Positions 1 through 11,160 are shown, numbered from the stretch's first letter. The stretch: 64,000 bases of DNA from Warburgia ugandensis (GCA_035236585.1 CP141132.1:40303880-40367879), one strand, 5' to 3'. Notes: generated by a model not told the origin, from the sequence alone. Numbers and translations are program-made.

Positions 1-1521
1 AATTCCACATTAGTAGAGCTATGTAGTATGCATGTAGAGAACACACAATATCTATGTCCAGCCATGGATACCACAAGACCTATATTTGCTCCTCGTGAGG
101 AAAAATGGATGATGTAGCATACAAGCCTTTCCATGATATTCCACCCAAAATAAGTCTTTCTTTTAGGCATATATCATTTTCGGAGGTGAGTTACTCCCTC
201 CTATCATAGCTACCATAAAGGTTTCATATACCACTCCAAAAGGCTCGACTACACAAGTATGCTTTCCTCATCAACCACTGGCACACATATGTGGATAACG
301 CACCACCACCCCTTAGGGAAATACACAAATTGATAAATATGATAATGCAAATAAAAGTATTTCATGCATGAGGAAGTGGTTTATAAAATTGATGCATGTG
401 CACATTCTATCTTATCATATAGAATATCATTCACTGGCCATCTTAGGCTGACACTCATCATATAGAATATTGTTCTCCAACCATCTTGGCTAACACTTGT
501 CATTTATTTAATTTATGCATCACATAGAAAATCATCCCATAATTTATTATATAACAATCCAATTTCACATTCTCAATCTTTTTTTGAAGCTTTCCAAAAT
601 TAGATACTTTTTAAAAATAAAAATTTTCCAAAAATTGGTTCTTTCTAAAATTTGACCCATTCCTTATGTAAAACATAGAAACACCAATCCCTTTGACTAA
701 ATTCAAGAATTTCTCAAGTCCATAAAATATACCACTTTCTATCGTTGAAACTTTCCAAAAATAGAAACTTTTTAAAATTGTCCTTTTTTCCAAAAATAAT
801 CATTTTCTAATAAGCCCTTCATTATGTAAAACATTAATACAAGTCAAATTGGTTAAATTTAGGATTTCTTAAATCCATAAACATATCACCTTTCTATTTT
901 TGGAAACTTCTAAAATTATTAACTTCATATAAATAGATACTTTCTAAAATTAGCATTGTTTTGGAAATTAGCATATCTCACAAAAATAACATTCTTTCTC
1001 TACCATTCAAAATATTCTTTGAAAAATTATGTTTCTAAATTACATAGTTTAAAAAATAAGTAATTGTTTAAATATAAAACTCTTTCTAAGTATGATACTT
1101 TCTAATAATATCTTACCTTTCAAAATAGTATGCTTTTCCAATGATATTGTATCTAGTAGTGTATGTTATATTGAATAAATTTCTAATCTTTCCAAATTAA
1201 TGTACTTTTCAAACATAATAAATATCCAAAATTAGTAACTTTTCAAAAATACACCCTACTTTCTTAATATGGGTACTTTCCAATAATGAATTACTTTTCT
1301 AAAATAATAAGTTTCTAACTATATTATACTTTCTAAAGTATGGATTTCTTTTCTACATTGCACACTTTCTTAAATGTTATACGTACTAGAAATAGCATGC
1401 TTTTTAAAAATAGTATACCTTCTAAAATGAAAATTTTCACAATCTCATTATCTACTTTACTTTATTGATTCTATATTGCAAAGTTACATAATTAAATGAC
1501 CAAAAATCTATGTTGTTACAT
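1..1521 (-). repeat. 3' LTR remnant of a chromovirus-type Ty3/gypsy element
   Basis: Read on the minus strand this begins TGTAACAACATAG directly after a purine-rich tract and a gypsy polyprotein tail, which is where a 3' LTR should start. The first bases resemble the sense-strand start of the A units in this window (TGTAATAACCCC). A stretch near 150-200 resembles a conserved A-unit block (an 'aggcatatatcat...tcggaggtgag' pattern). The left end lies outside the window, so the full length is unknown. It holds no gene. What is seen is the terminus and its position; assignment to the same broad family as A is inference. Confidence 0.6.
600..1440. repeat. degenerate short-motif array and 157-bp duplication inside the LTR
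   Basis: A motif close to TACTTTCTAAAATTA recurs every few tens of bases with many variants (actttccaaaaatag, ctttctaagtatg, acttttcaaaaata). A longer segment at about 665-744 returns at about 822-898, offset by about 157 bp. The same AAACTTTCTAAA-type words recur in the LTRs of the Athila/Tat-like elements (about 4690-4770, 55760-55810, 59090-59140). No coding capacity is visible. Confidence 0.6.
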
Positions 1522-1536
1522 TCTCCCCTCCTTATA
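1522..1536 (-). other. polypurine tract
   Basis: The minus strand reads ATAAGGAGGGGAGAA immediately before the TGTAACA LTR start. A purine run touching the 3' LTR is the standard plus-strand priming site of LTR retrotransposons, and this form is typical of plant chromoviruses. Confidence 0.75.
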
Positions 1537-1890
1537 GAAATTTTGTCCTCAAAATTTTTAAAATAATTCAGAGAAGAACTCTGGAAACCTTTGCTTCATC
1601 TCACTTTCCACTTCCCAAGTGGCATTTTCTAAACTTTGACCAATGGAATGGTCTTATTTCTTAGTGTTTTCTCCTTTTAATCTAAAAACACATTGCCTTC
1701 TATTCAAACTCTATTAATACCTACTTGAACACATGTATGACATTTAGAATGTGCTTTAGCAACATTGATGCATTAAACATGTTATGAACTTCAAATAACA
1801 GTGGAGGTAATGCCATGTAACATCCTAGTTTTTCAACTACATTTTTGAAAAGTCATGAGCAATGTAGTAGAATTCCTTTCTAAGGGAGAT
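1537..1890 (-). pseudogene. Ty3/gypsy polyprotein tail: integrase C-terminus and chromodomain remnant
   Basis: Conceptual translation of the minus strand gives, in order and in shifting frames, VVEKLG, ALPPLLFEVHNMFNASML, LRNKTIPLVKV and ATWEVESEMKQRFPEFF. These match the conserved end of plant chromovirus polyproteins: the 'ALPP...VHNVFHVSML' segment, then 'LRNKEIPLVKVLW', then 'EATWE.E..M...FP.LF' of the chromodomain. At least one frameshift and several stops break it, and nothing recognisable of integrase core, RNase H or RT remains upstream. It is a dead fragment whose value is that it fixes element class and orientation, and so identifies the adjacent LTR. Confidence 0.85.
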
Positions 1891-2477
1891 CATGCCACAT
1901 GATCCATTGTTATAACTAAGTCAACTATCATATCAATCAAAATAAAGTCCATGCTTAGGTATTACAACCCCAAGTTTGAGGGTCAACATAAAGTATTTAC
2001 TATAGTCATCCATAAGACTAATAGAAATCCAAAAACCAAAGTAGAAAGTTTTACTTGAACTTACATTCGCATCAAGTAGATGTAACTTTTTCCTTTCCCT
2101 TCTCTTCTGCACTTAGCCTCCTTGAACTTTCACCTAAAAATTGTTTTTCTGAGGTGAGCACCATGGCTCAGTCAGAGCAACCCTAATAGGACCAAGTTTC
2201 AAAACGCAAGCAAGTATACATATTTATATAGGCTAGCTAATACATATAGGCAGATGTATAACAAAATAAGAATGGCACTTACATTTTAAATGGAATACCC
2301 CTAGCACTTTAACATCTTGAAAGTATTTAACATTTAGGATTACTTATATCAACAAGTTCCTTTCATGTTTATAATATGCAAAGTTCATGCATGAGTATGA
2401 ATGCAAATGCTTTGATGACATCAACTTGGTTAAACTGTATTGATTAAATTGTATCTAATAAATTGTGTCAATGGAAA
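1891..2477. other. unassigned repetitive DNA
   Basis: Probably more of the decayed gypsy interior, but no protein motif can be read on either strand. No gene is supported. Confidence 0.4.
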
Positions 2478-4979
2478 TGATGTTTAATAAATTTCTAATT
2501 TGGCATTAAAACCACCCAATTAGTTACCCATGTGTTATAACTTATAGGGGTAAATTAGAGTTTTTGACTAAAAATTGTAACACATGCATTTTTTGACCTA
2601 GTGACTCAGAATTTTGATATTTTGTAGGTCTAGAGCCTAATCTGAAGTAAGTATGTGACTAATCATATTTTTTAGGATTCAATTAGATTTTTTTACTTTC
2701 TGTAGGAAACGAGATGGTGAATTGGCGGCCAAGATTGATTGGGATAAAACTAGAAGATCAGGATCAAAAGATCAAGTCAAAGCCTAAAAGTCATCATTTA
2801 AATTTGAGATCAAGGATGAAGACCATCTTTAGTATAAGAAGTGGATGCAATTAGAGGAGCCAAAGGTGGCTTAAGTGAAACCTATGCAAATTCATTCAAT
2901 GCTTCAATTATAATTAGAAATAAAGATTATCAATCAGGATCAAAAGATCGAGTCAAAGCCTAAAAGTCATCATTTCAATATGAAATCAAGGATGAAGACC
3001 ATCTTTAGGACAAGTAGTGGATGCAATTAGAGGAGCCAAAGGTCGCTGAAGTGAAACCCATGCAAAGTCATTCAATGCTTCAATTCTGATCACAAATAAA
3101 AATTATCAATCTTCCCACACTCACTTCCTAAGCATGCATGCAATACCTAAGAGAGATATAAGGGAAACAAGGAAGGAAATTGGGAAAGAACACAAGAGAT
3201 GGGTAAAGCAATTTAGGAGTTCAAGAAGAAAGGAACTTGATCTAAGAACCACACTCTCTTAGTTATCACTATAAGAGAGTTTTAGCTTTTAGATTTAATG
3301 ATCTATGAGACTAATTAAAGGAAAACACTTAAGGGAAGCAAAGGAACAAAACAAGGATGTAAAGCAACGCAAGTTGAACATGAAATCAAGGAACAAACAA
3401 GCAGCAAAGCAAGGCAACAAAACAAGGATTCATGACAAATGGACTAACATTAACTTAAGGACTTCAAAGAAAGAGTAAAACCCAAAGTGACGAGGCATGG
3501 AATGGTTGGAGGAGATGAGCTTCCATTGAGAAAATTGTTGAAGTATTTAGGAGGGGATAAGGGGGTGAACACCTCCTTCCTTGGAGGGGACGTTCCCCCC
3601 TTCTCCAAGATTATTATGTATTTTGCATCTCATCTATTGATTGTTCCTCCTGTTGTAGAGAAAATGACTCATATGATTGGTATTGACGTGTTCATCCAAG
3701 GACTTTGTATTCAAGGACCACAACTCTTTTGAAGTGACTGCCAAGAGGTTGTAATCCTTGGATCAAAGCCTTATGCCTTGAATCTCCTTAAGATTTTTTA
3801 CTCTTCATTGCTTTTGAATACTTTTAATTTCATGTTTAGGAAGTTATCTTGCCTTTCCATTCTTATGAACCTTCTTGTTTAGATCCAAAGTTATTTCTCC
3901 CTTAAAGTGATAGCCAAGGCAAAGTAACTTTGAATCCATTCTTCCCTTTCGCTTTCCAATGCAGTTAGATATTCTTTCATTCCATTATTTCCTTCTTTTT
4001 CCCTTAGTGTCACTCCTACTTTGCCTTTAGTTTCTACTATATTTTTGCTTAATTTCAATTCAAGTTTATTCATGATTGATGTTGGGATATTGAAGAAGGG
4101 TTAGCTTGTAGTTTTTGGTTGATTAAGATCAAGTACCTTTCATTGTATGAGGACATAGTTTTCAAATTTGGATTAAATGTATTGAGGAATTTTGTTGATG
4201 AATTCTTGATGTGATTCAATGAAGTTAAATAGAGTTTTCAATTCATACTTATGTCTAGCAGTTAATGATCTTCATTAATGAATTTTTACTTGCATTATAA
4301 TTGACTAATTTTATGTTTTACATGCTCCGTTCATTAGTGATTCAAATAGCATGCTTCTAGAATTTGCTTGGATTGATTGTTTATATTAATTTCCAAAACC
4401 ATACACTTCATGTTTACTTCATTTTTCAAGAACCCAATTTGGTTAGTAGAATACTTAGTTGATGATTGAGTTAGGTTTCATGTTCTAGGTTTTTAAAGTA
4501 GTTGATTAGATTCATGCCTACTAAATGAATCATGCATACCATTCCATGGTTACACGCATGATGCTTAGGTAGTTCTCCTTTCTCTGCTTGTCTAGTAATT
4601 TTTTTCCTTTGGTTCTCTTATATAGTTATATTTTAGTTAGATTCCATTGTTTACAAGTTGCATCTTACTTTAGTATCTAAATTCTTAGTTTAGGAAAATT
4701 TCAAATTTGAAAAGTTTTCATTTAGGAAAGTTTTATTTTTAGAAAGTGTGTTTTAGGAAAGTTTTTATGTTTAGCATGATTCCATCTTTCATATCATCCA
4801 TTTGTTTTTAGTTTCCATCATTAGTTTATGTTAAAATCTCATGATCTTTGGCAAGGTTAGATAATTTAAGTAGGGACCACTAATATCACATCCATTCAAT
4901 TCCTCCTAGCTTCGACCTCCTCATGTGAATTACTACATTTCATCCGTGCACTTGTGAGTTTAACTTAAAAATCAAAACA
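2478..4979 (+). repeat. 5' LTR of element B
   Basis: The start is set by alignment to the 3' copy at 14718, which begins TGATAAGTGCC. Both share 'aaaaccacccaattagttaccc' a few bases in and stay alignable for about 380 bp. The end is set by the CA just before the AGTTTTTGG primer-site motif. Length is about 2.5 kb, close to the 2562-bp LTR of C1. Short open frames inside it (such as 3487-3732) have no recognisable protein content and are treated as chance. Confidence 0.75.
2758..3110 (+). repeat. two-copy tandem duplication, unit about 176 bp
   Basis: Unit one (2758-2933) and unit two (2934 to about 3110) both begin TCAGGATCAAAAGATC and run through the same 'gtcaaagcctaaaagtcatc' and 'atgcaattagaggagcc' words. 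They differ at scattered sites. The truncated 3' LTR at 14718-15098 ends inside the first-unit equivalent, so it cannot show whether it had the duplication. Confidence 0.85.
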
Positions 4980-4985
4980 AGTTTT

Positions 4986-5003
4986 TGGCTCCATTGTGAG
5001 AGA
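4986..5003 (+). other. tRNA primer-binding site of element B (decayed)
   Basis: TGGCTCCATTGTGAGAGA follows AGTTTT right after the LTR end. The usual Athila/Tat site is TGGCGCCGTTGCCGGGGA; 12 of 18 positions agree. Position and context make the call; the sequence alone would be weak. Confidence 0.7.
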
Positions 5004-5312
5004 ATTGCAAAGGTTTGTGTAGTGGACCATAATTATTTACGTCTAGTCCAGGTTTAGGGATCATTAGTGTAGGGTTTTGTGTTGTTTTTACATTTATTTG
5101 CTATTTTCATCATATTGACCAATTTGTTTGATTTTTGGGCTGGGGAAATCAGCAAAGGAGCAACGGTCATCCTATGGGCCATGGCTTCATCAACAGAGAT
5201 TAGGTTTTCATTACTTTCCTATATTAGGATTTGCGTAAAATTGTAGTGAGTCCTATTGTAATTTTAACTTTAATTTTATTCAATTTTTAAATGTGTTGTA
5301 ATATAGGGCAAG
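5004..5312 (+). other. element B leader, left part, interrupted by A1
   Basis: Non-coding leader between the primer site and the A1 insertion. It resumes at 10406. The joined flanks read like the uninterrupted relative C1 at about 55175-55230 (minus strand), where 'taatatagg..aagtgt.g.gt.tggtgtccca' is continuous. Confidence 0.7.
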
Positions 5313-5317
5313 TGTGG
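5313..5317 (+). repeat. left target-site duplication of A1
   Basis: TGTGG stands directly before the TGTAACGACTC end and is repeated exactly at 10401-10405 after the ATTACA end. Five bases is the duplication size made by LTR-retrotransposon integrases. Confidence 0.9.
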
Positions 5318-5517
5318 TGTAACGACTCGGGTTTTTGTAACACATTTTGTAATACATTTTTCAAAGGCAAGGGCGCCCTTAGTAGTTAAAAATTTTCTCA
5401 AAACAAAGTAGTGAAAATGCCTTTCTTTAAAACTTGTTTTGAAAAACCCAAGTCATCAATTCATACATAATATAAGTAGAATTTGTATAAGATAAAATTC
5501 CGTTGAAGGAATATACT

Positions 5518-5523
5518 TTTATT
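5518..5523 (-). terminator. AATAAA polyadenylation-type signal in A1
   Basis: The minus strand reads AATAAA about 200 bp before the sense end of the unit. The same context recurs in A2 (16710-16715), A6 (40633-40638) and A5 (48272-48277). Use as a signal is inferred. Confidence 0.55.
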
Positions 5524-5747
5524 AAATTCCAGAATCCATCCAATGTTTCATAGTATAGCCCGAGTATCAGTGCAATACTCATCCAAATTACATAATCCAA
5601 ATTTCAAACTTAATCATACATTAAAAACTCTCAATATAGTACAATTCTCTCAAATAAAAATAAAAATAAATGTCTTCAAGGGATATACCCTAATTGATTA
5701 TTCTTCTAATCTTTTTAAGTCTTGAGCTTCTAATTCTCCTCTATTTC

Positions 5748-5785
5748 TGAGATATTGTAAACATTCAAACATTTACAATATCTCA
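5748..5785 (-). other. conserved hairpin in A1
   Basis: A perfect 14-bp inverted repeat, TGAGATATTGTAAA with its complement, around a 10-nt loop. It lies 430 bp from the A1 terminus and recurs in all six A units. It is followed by a conserved 'caagctatgcttggtaggg' stretch. Confidence 0.9.
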
Positions 5786-7080
5786 ACAAGCTATGCTTGG
5801 TAGGGAATTCAAGAAGCATAATAATTTGATAGTATAATCCTAATGCTTCATAATCCCATAGTTCATAACATACTCATGAATCAATCTCTTTACTTGTCAT
5901 ATATGCACATCCTTACACATTCATATGGTATACCGTGTATAGATATATACATACAATCAAAACCACGAAAAATAGTTGATGTCTCAAAACATAATTATAT
6001 CCAGCTTATGCTGAGTTGATAAATCATCCAGACTCTACTAGAAACACTCCCTCATTTGGGTAGTACAGTAATCCACGATTACCCAACATCTCATTATGCC
6101 ATATCATAAGACATTTCATGATGCCATGCATCATAATGCAAAAATACTCAAATGACTACTATGTTGTAGTTTGATCTGTACCAGCATGCTCGGCTAACTG
6201 CTTTCATACTCCACAAATACCAAGTGAGGAAAATCATCTACGTCATGTCTATATGGGTAGACAAACCATCATAGTGGTGGTCTTCCCAATTGCCCCACCC
6301 CACATTTTGCCTCTCTTTAGGCATGATATCATCATATATATCACATTTCGGAGGGCGGGTGGCCAAACCATACTACTCTCCTAGCATAACATCCCCAAGC
6401 CTATGCTTGTTTACAACAAAACCACAAGCTTCCATGCTTGTATGTAAAGTAATCTTTTTACTTATTAGACGTCTTGTCTGTTTATATAATCATCCTCGTA
6501 TTTTGGCATTCTTATACTAAGGATAGGATTTTACTTCAAACTTAGGGATCATCATTTATAATGAATGATACCTATGTTCATACAAGTTTAGGGATCACCA
6601 TTCTATATGAATGATTCCTATGTATTGATTTTATGCTTATCAGACAATCAGTCTGTTTATCTAGGGCTAGAATACCTTCTAGTTCCTTATTCACTTAGGG
6701 TTTTCCTCATTTCTAACTTAACCATTTCATATGTGTTTCGGTTGGATCATAAGGGTTTTCAATGGGTTTAATACAAGTATTTACATTATACTTGTCAACA
6801 TTTCCAAACATAAGATCATGTAGACAACATGTACTTCTCATTTAGATGCGTTCATTAAATCCTCCAACCTTCAAGTAGTGATTCATCCCTTTAAATCTTA
6901 CATGATCCTGGTTGACGTATGAAATCTGTAAATCCATACATACTGTCAATATTTATACAATTGTGGATAATCTCCTATCTATATTCTTTATCTAATCTTG
7001 TCCTTTGATATAAATGATATAGATCTGTCTTGTGTTCATATAATCTATCTTCCTCAAATAGTATTTTATCCTATTGATCA

Positions 7081-7470
7081 ATAGATTTGATGGTTAGAAT
7101 GATCTTCTAACCTTTTAGATCTAATTATTTTATATCTCTAAGTCTTTGTGTATCCATCTCTTTGATCTTGATCTTTCATAAATCCTTTGATCAACAATCT
7201 ATTCTTGTTGATAAAGATCAAGGGCCTAGATCTTCTATTATCTAGTTTTTCTTTGATCTAAGTTCAGTTATTTGATCTTCCCTAAGGAGGATGATCTTGG
7301 TTCTTTTCCTTGAATCATACTTGATCAAGGGTTTGGATTATCTAATCTAATGATATAGATTTGATCTATAGTGTACATACTAATAAACATGCATACTAAG
7401 TACAATACAATGTTATTATTCTTATTGTTCTTGATCATTCAAGATCCTATGGATCTTGTTTGATCTTATT
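7081..7470. repeat. GATC-dense tract in A1
   Basis: I count 16 GATC sites in 390 bp, against one or two expected for random DNA of this composition. They fall in words such as TTGATCTTGATC and GATCAAGGG. Equivalent tracts are at about 17940-18330 (A2), 26780-27260 (A3) and 44030-44420 (A5). No tandem period is clean enough to define. Confidence 0.75.
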
Positions 7471-7559
7471 ATCTTACTTACCATTTTTATTAAGATTAGA
7501 CATTTTACTAACCTTTTGTCCTCTTATTATTATTTTCAACCAATTAATGTTTTATTGGT

Positions 7560-7935
7560 TGAAGATAACTTATTTCAGCCTAAGTCTAGACTAAGGCTTA
7601 CTAGCTGAATGGGTGAACACAAAGTGGTTACTTCAATCCTCATGTAAGGAGGCATTTAGACCTCACAAATGCCAATAGAAGGAAGGGGAAGAGCGAGGCT
7701 CTATTAGAAAACCCCCTTAACCACTATTTTCAACATTCACTAGAGTGGCCTTAGCTCAACCTTTCATAAGGTTCTTATGAGCATGTTAACCAAAAGTACT
7801 CTTTCTAATTGATTTTAATTAGGTCCATGAACATTTAAAATGTCATTAATGGGGTTTAATATTCTCCTAGTTTGGGCCAAAGATTTCATAATCCTTATAT
7901 TGTCCTACTAACTCTAGCCCTTACTTTTATTTGTG
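7560..7935 (-). repeat. shared GAGG module, copy in A1
   Basis: Colinear with 54530-54925 (C1) and, in reverse, with 10780-11160 (B). The best conserved part is a 27-nt core at 7638-7664 (GAGG, 8 nt, CCTC, 7 nt, GAGG on the minus strand). The block ends in words related to 'gtaagggc' in every copy. Confidence 0.75.
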
Positions 7936-8939
7936 TCATGAAACTCTACTTTCTGATTAGATTTCATTTTTAGTGTTTTATGCTCTTTATCTCATAATTA
8001 CTTCAACAATTAAATCTATTAATAAAATTTAACCATAAATGAATTATAACTTTAAAGCATAAAACTACATAATTGAACAACCTAATGATAATAGTACAAG
8101 GTACTTAAGATTACACTAACATGATTTCTAACTAATGCACTTTATCTAATAAACTCAAATTAAACTATCATGGACCTAAGGTACCATCTCATACCATAGT
8201 CTAATCTAACATGAAATCCTAGCACAGTCCTAAGTTGCAATTGCATGAAATCTGACCAACATGATCCTAATTTACAATTCATCATTCATGAATATTTTTA
8301 TGGACATTTGAAATGAAGTTATACTAAAATAATCTATCATGGATCCTATATTTATGAAATAAATCAAATGAAATCAATGCATAACTCAAGCTAACCCATT
8401 TCTCATTATTAAAGCTTTTTCTTATGATCCAACCATTAGATTTAGGTCTTTTCTTTTTAATCAAGGGTTTTAATTAATTTTAGGTCTTTAACTCTCTTAA
8501 GGTCCAAAATCGTATCCCTTTGTTTTTGGTCATATTCAATCCATGATCTCAATGGATTCCATCATAATATCATTCATTCAATCCATCCCAAGGGTCTATC
8601 ATACTTGATATTATTGATCAAGTGGGTCCCTTTGTATTTTTAGGGTTTTTCTATCATAAAGGGTAGATCCCTCAATTTATCTTAGATCTGTCCAAATAAA
8701 TCATGGATATCACTTTATTTCAACATTATATCATTGGTAAATTAGATCCCCAAAATCTGATCATCTCAGATCATAAAAATTAGAAACTTAATTCTTGAAC
8801 ATAGAAAGTTTCTAGAAAGTTTTTATCAATATTATGATTTCAAAAGAAAATAGAAGTTATATGCTTTCCATAGCTTCTTTTCTATCTCAATTTGGAGTTC
8901 AGATGACTCTACAATTGAATTGTGATGTTCACAATCGTT

Positions 8940-9215
8940 CCTAGGGTCCAGATTTGATCTGGGCCTAGCAAAATGGACAGCCCAAATTGATCGGGCCGGG
9001 TGGATAGTCACTGCAAGCCTGTCGCTGGGATGCATGCGTGATGCTCCCTCCCTAAGAACAGCGCTGTCGCGTGGCTATTCCATTGGAATAGCGTTACACG
9101 CAGCATGCACTTGTGAAAATGCTCCTGCAGGGCACTTTTCTGTGTCCCGTTTCGCAACGTGTTCCCAGTATGATTCGATTTTGGAGATCGGACAGTCCAT
9201 TTTTGGATCGTCCAA
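8940..9215 (-). repeat. CpG-richer island of A1
   Basis: A GC-richer patch in otherwise AT-rich DNA, with words such as 'tgcatgcgtgatgc' and 'gcgctgtcgcgtgg'. It holds the open frames at 8832-9228, which are not protein genes: no motif is present and the equivalent patches in A2, A5 and A6 do not keep the frames. Confidence 0.6.
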
Positions 9216-9836
9216 TCAATCCCTTTAAAATTAAGGGCTCAAAACTTCATAAAAAATTCTTGAAATTTCTACCCTAGGGGTTTTGGACCCTTCTGGATCG
9301 ATTGGATGGCTCAAATTTTCCATTTGAGCCCTCCATGATCCAGAATTAAAGGGTTCTAGTCCTTACTTTATTTTTATAAATTTTAACCTAAAACTAATTA
9401 CAGAAAAATAAAAATTAAATAAAATGACATGAAATAAATATAAGAAGTGTTCCCACCTACCTGATTGAAGAAACAATATAGATTTGAAGCCTAATTTGAA
9501 ATAAATACCCTTTGATGATACGATAGCTCGATAGTCACTTGTTTTGTGATTTCTTCTTGATTGCACCGTTGGATCTTGAAATTGATTTGGGGGTTTTGTA
9601 GATAAAGTAGTCTAGGATTGTATGGACTATGGGATTTGTGAGATTCAACTTAGAACAGAGTGCCTAATTGAATTTAGGTCTCTTGTTCCAATTAGAGAGA
9701 GGAGAGAGAAAGTGCAAGAAGGGAGATTTTTGGGAGTTTTGGAACTTCGGAAAGGAACCCAGGTTTGGATTTTTAGTGTAAGCTAGATGATTTTGTGAGG
9801 ATTTTAGGGAACATTTTTGGAGCATTTTTGGAGGTG

Positions 9837-9844
9837 TATTTATA
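9837..9844 (-). promoter_or_regulatory. TATA box of A1
   Basis: CTATAAATACA on the minus strand, kept in A2 (20640-20647) and A5 (41650-41657, where it lies on the plus strand because A5 is inverted). A pyrimidine-rich stretch (ctttctctctcctctctct) follows in sense. This is typical of a plant LTR promoter. Confidence 0.7.
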
Positions 9845-10400
9845 GATGTTTTTGAATTTTTCATAATTACTTGTAATTATCATGTTTCAATTCTTTTAAA
9901 TATTAAATTAGCATTGGATCCACTACTACCACCTCCTTCTCCACTAGCAGTTGGTAGTGGTTTGACCACTCATTACATGTTTTCCAGGCATTGGATTCGT
10001 TTGTTGGGCCCCTTGTGGGTCCCATGGGGGTGTGAAAGGACCATTTTGCCTTTTATGGAGAAAAATTCATTTTATTCTCTCGAACTCAAAATTGAGCATA
10101 CTTAGTAGTGTTGGATTAGTATTTTTAAGTACTTTCTAAATATTGATGTCTTAAATCTTGGTTATGAGTAAAATTAAAAATGAAGAAAATTAGAGATTTT
10201 TCATTTTAACTCAAAATTGAACGCATTTAGTGTCATTTCGATCAGTTTTTTTAGTACATTCATAATTTCTATGTTTTAAATTATGTTTTAATCTCTATAA
10301 AAAGAAAATTTCCAATAACTTAATATTCCAACCTAGAATTTCTAAAAATTCAAACTAAATTGATTTTCTCAATCAATTTACAAAAATTAGGGTAATTACA

Positions 10401-10405
10401 TGTGG
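10401..10405 (+). repeat. right target-site duplication of A1
   Basis: Exact TGTGG copy that pairs with 5313-5317. Confidence 0.9.
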
Positions 10406-10779
10406 AGTGTGGTGTCCCATGCTTGATTATCATTGGACCTCTCACTATGACCAATCCTAACCCAAATTTCAAATTTTAGGATAAAGTGCATTTAGTGTAG
10501 AATTGTAGTTGTGATGGTAGTATAACTTACGTAGATTAGGGTCATGCATTGATAACTATTGAATAATACATAGGACTGTTGCATTAGTTCAACCACTTAT
10601 TTAACAAAGGTTAGCCTAAGCTAGGGTATAACCAAAGCATAGGCTGCATGGTTATAGTGTCTTACTTGTTAAGGTCCTTGACTCTTTGTTACGTGGCATA
10701 TAAGTAGCCATTAGTTTGATTTTTACATTGCATTATATATTTAATTCTTTATGGTGGATATATCTCAATGATAGTAAGG

Positions 10780-11160
10780 GCCCGTAGGAGCCCTTACAAG
10801 ATAAGGACTAGATTTCATCACTAGCTTCTTGGCCCACCTATGAATAAATCAATATCCTTGTATGTTGTGACCACAACCCTCAAACATTAATTTAAAATTG
10901 AGTAGAAAGAGACATAGGGTATCGAGCTCATAGGACCCTTTTGAAAGGACATGATCTATTGTCGCTTTAGTGGCTTCTAAGAATTATGATTATAGTGGGT
11001 GTCTTAAAATCCAAGTGAATTTTTTGCACTGTCTATTGATGTCAATTGAGGTCTAAATGCCTCCTAACACGAGGACTATATTAACCACTTTAGACCAGAA
11101 CTTGACTAGTAAGCAATAGTCAAATAAAAGGAGCTGTTTAGATCTAGGTCTAAGAAGTTA
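10780..11160 (+). repeat. shared GAGG module, copy in the leader of element B
   Basis: Runs from 'agtaagggccc' through 'gagctcatagga', 'ctttagtggcttct', 'ggttatag'-like, the 27-nt core at 11048-11074, 'ttaaccactt', 'actagtaagca' and 'ggagctgt' to 'ctaggtctaag'. The same words occur in the same order in A6 (38697-39070) and A5. It sits upstream of the gag-like region, where a retroelement leader should be. Confidence 0.8.

Larger units (their letters stand above)
5318..10400 (-). mobile_element. unit A1: solo-LTR-like element, 5083 bp
   Basis: Plus-strand ends are TGTAACGACTCGGG and GGTAATTACA, flanked by perfect TGTGG duplications. It is inserted in the leader of element B. Sense is taken as minus because the TATAAATA box and the AATAAA near the far end then fall in LTR order, and because the minus-strand start resembles an LTR start next to a gypsy polypurine tract at 1521. 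It contains the conserved hairpin, GATC-dense tract, shared GAGG module and CpG-richer island. No second LTR, primer site or polyprotein is present, so a solo LTR left by recombination is the simplest reading; a complete non-autonomous element is the alternative. Confidence 0.85.

Noticed and set aside
3487-3732. 81-codon open frame in the B LTR
   Set aside because: No homology recognised, and the equivalent region of the C1 LTR does not keep it.
5748-5785. Conserved hairpin as a microRNA precursor or Rho-independent terminator
   Set aside because: The stem is only 14-15 bp, too short for a plant microRNA precursor, and bacterial-type terminators do not apply to plant nuclear DNA.
5318-10400. 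A units as large MITEs or CACTA/hAT DNA transposons because of their mirrored ends
   Set aside because: The TG...CA ends, 5-bp duplications, TATA/AATAAA order and resemblance to the LTR start beside a gypsy polypurine tract at 1521 favour LTRs.
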